DNA of 64,000 nucleotides, taken from the NCBI RefSeq assembly GCF_900129445.1, contig NZ_FQVT01000004.1:1-64000 (forward strand), in the 5' to 3' direction. The notes beneath the pieces were generated by a model that made no database searches, was not told the origin of the DNA, and worked only from the letters and a program-made list of their open reading frames with translations. Source of the stretch: Salegentibacter echinorum (GTDB lineage: Bacteria; Bacteroidota; Bacteroidia; Flavobacteriales; Flavobacteriaceae). Every line of letters starts with the position of its first letter. Positions within the stretch are counted from its first letter, which is position 1. The translations under genes and the position numbers were made by a program. Of the stretch, positions 61,436-64,000 are shown one piece after another.

Positions 61436-63283
61436 ATGTGCGGAATTGTAGGTTATATTGGACATAGGGATGCTTATCCCGTTGTCTTAAAAGGACTCCA
61501 AAGACTGGAGTATCGCGGCTATGATAGTGCCGGAATCGCTATTTACGATGGCGAAGAGCTAAAACTTTGTAAAACACAAGGTAAAGTAGCCGATTTAAAA
61601 GAAAAATTGGAAAACACCATAACTACCCATGGTAATGTGGCAATAGGCCATACCAGGTGGGCAACTCACGGTGTTCCTAACGATGTAAACAGCCATCCTC
61701 ATTATTCTAACTCGGGCGATCTTGTAATAATTCATAATGGAATTATTGAAAATTATGATGCCTTAAAAAAAGAGTTACAAACCCGGGGCTATACTTTTAA
61801 AAGTGATACCGATACCGAGGTTTTGGTCAATCTTATCGAAGATGTGATCTTAAAAGAGAATGTCAAGCTGGGAAAAGCAGTGCAAATTGCTTTAAACCAA
61901 ACTATTGGGGCCTACGCGATTGCGGTTTACAATAAGAGCAAACCAGACGAGATCGTAGTTGCCCGTTTGGGTAGTCCCCTGGCTATTGGAGTAGGGGAAG
62001 ACGAGTTTTTTATCGCTTCTGATGCTTCTCCATTTATTGAGTTCACTAAAAACGCGATTTATCTGGAAGACGGGGAAATGGCGGTGATTAGAAGAAATAA
62101 GGAGGTTAAAGTGCGTAAAATTCAGGATGATACTTTGGTAGATCCTTATCTTCAGGAATTACAATTGAACCTGGAGCAGATAGAAAAAGGGGGGTACGAT
62201 CATTTTATGCTAAAGGAAATCCACGAACAGCCTACAGCTATAAAAGATACTTACCGCGGAAGAATGTTGCCAGATGAAGGCCTAATTAGAATGGCCGGGG
62301 TAGATGATAACCTGGAGCGTATTGCCAATGCCAAGCGTATTCTTATTGTAGCTTGTGGTACCAGTTGGCATGCCGGGCTTGTGGCCGAATATATTTTTGA
62401 GGAATTAGCGAGGATTCCGGTTGAGGTAGAATATGCTTCTGAATTTAGGTATCGTAATCCCATTATTTCAGAAAAAGATGTGATTATTGCCATTTCACAA
62501 AGTGGAGAAACGGCAGATACTATGGCGGCTATAAAGTTGGCTAAAGAAAAAGGTGCTTTTGCCTTTGGCGTTTGTAACGTAGTTGGTTCTTCTATTTCCA
62601 GAGAGACAAATGCGGGTGCCTATACCCACGCTGGTCCAGAGATTGGAGTGGCTTCTACCAAGGCTTTTACCACACAAATCACAGTGCTTACTTTAATGGC
62701 ACTAAAGTTGGCAAAACATAACGGTACGATTTCAAATACAGATTTTCGAACTTATTTACAGGAATTGGAGTTAGTGCCAGGGAAAATTGAGAAAGCCCTG
62801 GAAGCCGATGAACACATAAAATATATTTCTGATATTTATAAAGATGCCAGGAATTGCCTGTATTTAGGTAGAGGTTTTAACTTTCCGGTAGCTTTAGAAG
62901 GCGCACTTAAGCTAAAAGAAATTTCTTATATCCACGCCGAGGGTTACCCGGCAGCCGAAATGAAACATGGTCCTATTGCGCTTATTGACGAAGAAATGCC
63001 GGTGGTGGTAATTGCAACCAAGAAAGGTCATTATGAAAAAGTGGTAAGTAATATCCAGGAAATTAAATCTAGAAAAGGTAAAATCATCGCCATTGTTACT
63101 GAAGGTGATACTGAAGTGAGAGAACTTGCAGATCACGTGATCGAGGTGCCGGAAACTATAGAGCCGCTTACCCCGTTAGTGACTACCATTCCGCTTCAAT
63201 TATTATCCTATCATATTGCGGTAATGCTAGGGAAAAACGTAGATCAGCCACGGAATTTGGCAAAATCGGTTACGGTAGAGTAA
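61436..63283 (+). CDS. glmS: Glutamine--fructose-6-phosphate aminotransferase
   Basis: The 615-residue enzyme makes glucosamine-6-phosphate, the first step to UDP-GlcNAc. Residues 1-230 are the Ntn glutaminase domain with the catalytic C2 (CGIVGYIG). Two SIS sugar-isomerase domains follow (about 290-610, including CGTSWHAG and SQSGETADT), and the protein ends LAKSVTVE. Only 43 bases separate it from the DUF4270 gene, leaving no room for a glmS ribozyme. Confidence 0.97.
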   Translation: MCGIVGYIGHRDAYPVVLKGLQRLEYRGYDSAGIAIYDGEELKLCKTQGKVADLKEKLENTITTHGNVAIGHTRWATHGVPNDVNSHPHYSNSGDLVIIHNGIIENYDALKKELQTRGYTFKSDTDTEVLVNLIEDVILKENVKLGKAVQIALNQTIGAYAIAVYNKSKPDEIVVARLGSPLAIGVGEDEFFIASDASPFIEFTKNAIYLEDGEMAVIRRNKEVKVRKIQDDTLVDPYLQELQLNLEQIEKGGYDHFMLKEIHEQPTAIKDTYRGRMLPDEGLIRMAGVDDNLERIANAKRILIVACGTSWHAGLVAEYIFEELARIPVEVEYASEFRYRNPIISEKDVIIAISQSGETADTMAAIKLAKEKGAFAFGVCNVVGSSISRETNAGAYTHAGPEIGVASTKAFTTQITVLTLMALKLAKHNGTISNTDFRTYLQELELVPGKIEKALEADEHIKYISDIYKDARNCLYLGRGFNFPVALEGALKLKEISYIHAEGYPAAEMKHGPIALIDEEMPVVVIATKKGHYEKVVSNIQEIKSRKGKIIAIVTEGDTEVRELADHVIEVPETIEPLTPLVTTIPLQLLSYHIAVMLGKNVDQPRNLAKSVTVE

Positions 63284-63336
63284 TATTTCAGCAATAATCA
63301 TTGGGAAATTATTTTTCGATTGTTGGATAAATTTAA

Positions 63337-63379
63337 AGGTTGAGCCGGGTATTTTTTTAATTCTGGTTCAGCCTTTTTT
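63337..63379 (+). terminator. Rho-independent terminator of glmS
   Basis: AGGTTGAGCC (63337-63346) pairs with GGTTCAGCCT (63365-63374) with two G-T wobbles, followed by TTTTT. Confidence 0.85.
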
Positions 63380-63661
63380 GTTTATGCGAATAGCTGTAGT
63401 TTGAATGAGCTATTATAGCTGCAATCAGCTCTCATCCCGAGGTAGGAAGAATCCTTTCTTTTAAAATAAAGATTCTTCCCCGGCCGTCCTCAATTTTTAA
63501 ACTTGTTAGCATAAGCTTTTTAGTAAAAATCCGTCTTCATTTTAAGCCTATTTTGATTAAAATATTCAGGTATATATTGTCCTGAAAAGCACGAAATAAA
63601 GCACTTTTTAGAAAGCATAAAAAACTTATTTCACAGAGGGGTGATTTTATAAAGAAAAAAC
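63380..63661. other. AT-rich gap before atpD with one hairpin
   Basis: GGAAGAATC (63445-63453) pairs with GATTCTTCC (63471-63479), preceded by tcatcccgaggta and followed by ccggccgtcc, resembling dispersed repeat hairpins of the window. Nothing else, and no gene, is seen. Confidence 0.45.
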
Positions 63662-63669
63662 TATCTTTG
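63662..63669 (+). promoter_or_regulatory. -7 promoter box (TATCTTTG) of atpD
   Basis: Perfect TAnnTTTG. No TTG at the -33 position. The leader to the ATG would be about 90 bases. Confidence 0.45.
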
Positions 63670-63766
63670 CAGCCTTAAAATGCCATTTCATGAATTTAAT
63701 TTGTTGTGAATTATTCATTTGGGGTTTTAAGATATTTTAAAATAAGAAACATTAAAGAATTAGATA

Positions 63767-64000
63767 ATGTCTAAAGTAACAGGTAAAGTTTCCCAAATTA
63801 TTGGCCCTGTAGTTGATGTTGTTTTCGACTCAGAGAATGCTGAATTACCAAAGATTTACGACTCTTTGGAAATTACCAGAAAAGACGGTTCCATCTTGGT
63901 TTTAGAAGTGCAATCGCACGTAGGAGAAGAAACCGTACGAACAGTTTCCATGGACTCTACAGATGGTTTAAGTCGTGGGGTAGAAGTAGTCGCAACCGGT
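63767..64000 (+). CDS. atpD: ATP synthase F1 subunit beta, N-terminal part
   Basis: The frame is open from ATG 63767 to the window end (78 codons). It encodes [20 protein letters not shown], then [20 protein letters not shown] and [16 protein letters not shown], the N-terminal beta barrel of the F1 beta subunit. The catalytic domain lies beyond the window. It has its own promoter-like box and follows glmS at 483 bases, so it begins a separate transcription unit. In Bacteroidota atpD-atpC are often apart from the main atp operon. Confidence 0.95.
   Translation, partial: MSKVTGKVSQIIGPVVDVVFDSENAELPKIYDSLEITRKDGSILVLEVQSHVGEETVRTVSMDSTDGLSRGVEVVATG

Overview
This window is a gene-dense, AT-rich stretch of a chromosome from the phylum Bacteroidota, almost certainly a marine-type member of the Flavobacteriaceae (Gramella, Salegentibacter or Zunongwangia are the closest in flavour; genus is inference). 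The evidence is the gliding genes gldE and gldD, a type IX secretion (T9SS) cargo protein with a C-terminal sorting tail, DUF4270 and DUF4286 proteins, an L21 protein with a lysine-rich SAP-like tail, lack of Shine-Dalgarno sequences, and promoters of the Bacteroidota form TTG-N17-21-TAnnTTTG upstream of many genes. No rRNA, tRNA, CRISPR array or prophage was seen.

Layout. 1-4.7 kb: DinB-like protein, PLP-dependent threonine/serine dehydratase, stress protein, hydroxyacid dehydrogenase and acyl-CoA dehydrogenase. 4.9-7.1 kb: leftward HU, a 29-residue basic protein and ribonuclease G. 7.2-12.4 kb: rightward mutY-ssb-gldE-gldD, in which an IS4-type element with a 9-bp target duplication sits exactly between ssb and gldE. 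12.4-16.4 kb: a paired catalytic/non-catalytic M16 protease operon. 16.6-23 kb: rplU-rpmA, a TPR protein, DUF4286, rsmA and mgtE. 23.5-31 kb: dehydrogenase, NAD(P)-binding protein, a fused aminolipid acyltransferase, two tandem GNAT acetyltransferases with aspartate kinase, and divergent fbp.

32-38 kb holds the ligase-associated DNA repair set (exonuclease, ATP-dependent ligase, Lhr-type helicase). It is split by a DUF559 nuclease-like gene flanked by two nearly identical repeats of about 180 bp. The fourth usual member, pdeM, is not next to the helicase. 38-53 kb: YagU-like protein, nitrilase, Ig-like lipoprotein, comF, coiled-coil membrane protein, glyS, T9SS cargo, DinB, exonuclease III, OmpA-like lipoprotein, aldo/keto reductase and M23 peptidase. 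53-64 kb: AI-2E family permease; leftward panC-panD-YbhN-esterase-like-radA; rightward half-length glycogen synthase-like protein, DUF4270 lipoprotein, glmS and the start of atpD.

The core genes are ordinary flavobacterial housekeeping genes. The unusual content lies between them: at least four families of dispersed repeats (a GC-rich hairpin repeat, CATTGCGAG-type palindromes, degenerate CAGT/GTTCAAG word arrays, and an element attached to stop codons). Some of these have entered coding ends. The best candidate for something undescribed is the repeat-DUF559-repeat cassette in the repair operon.
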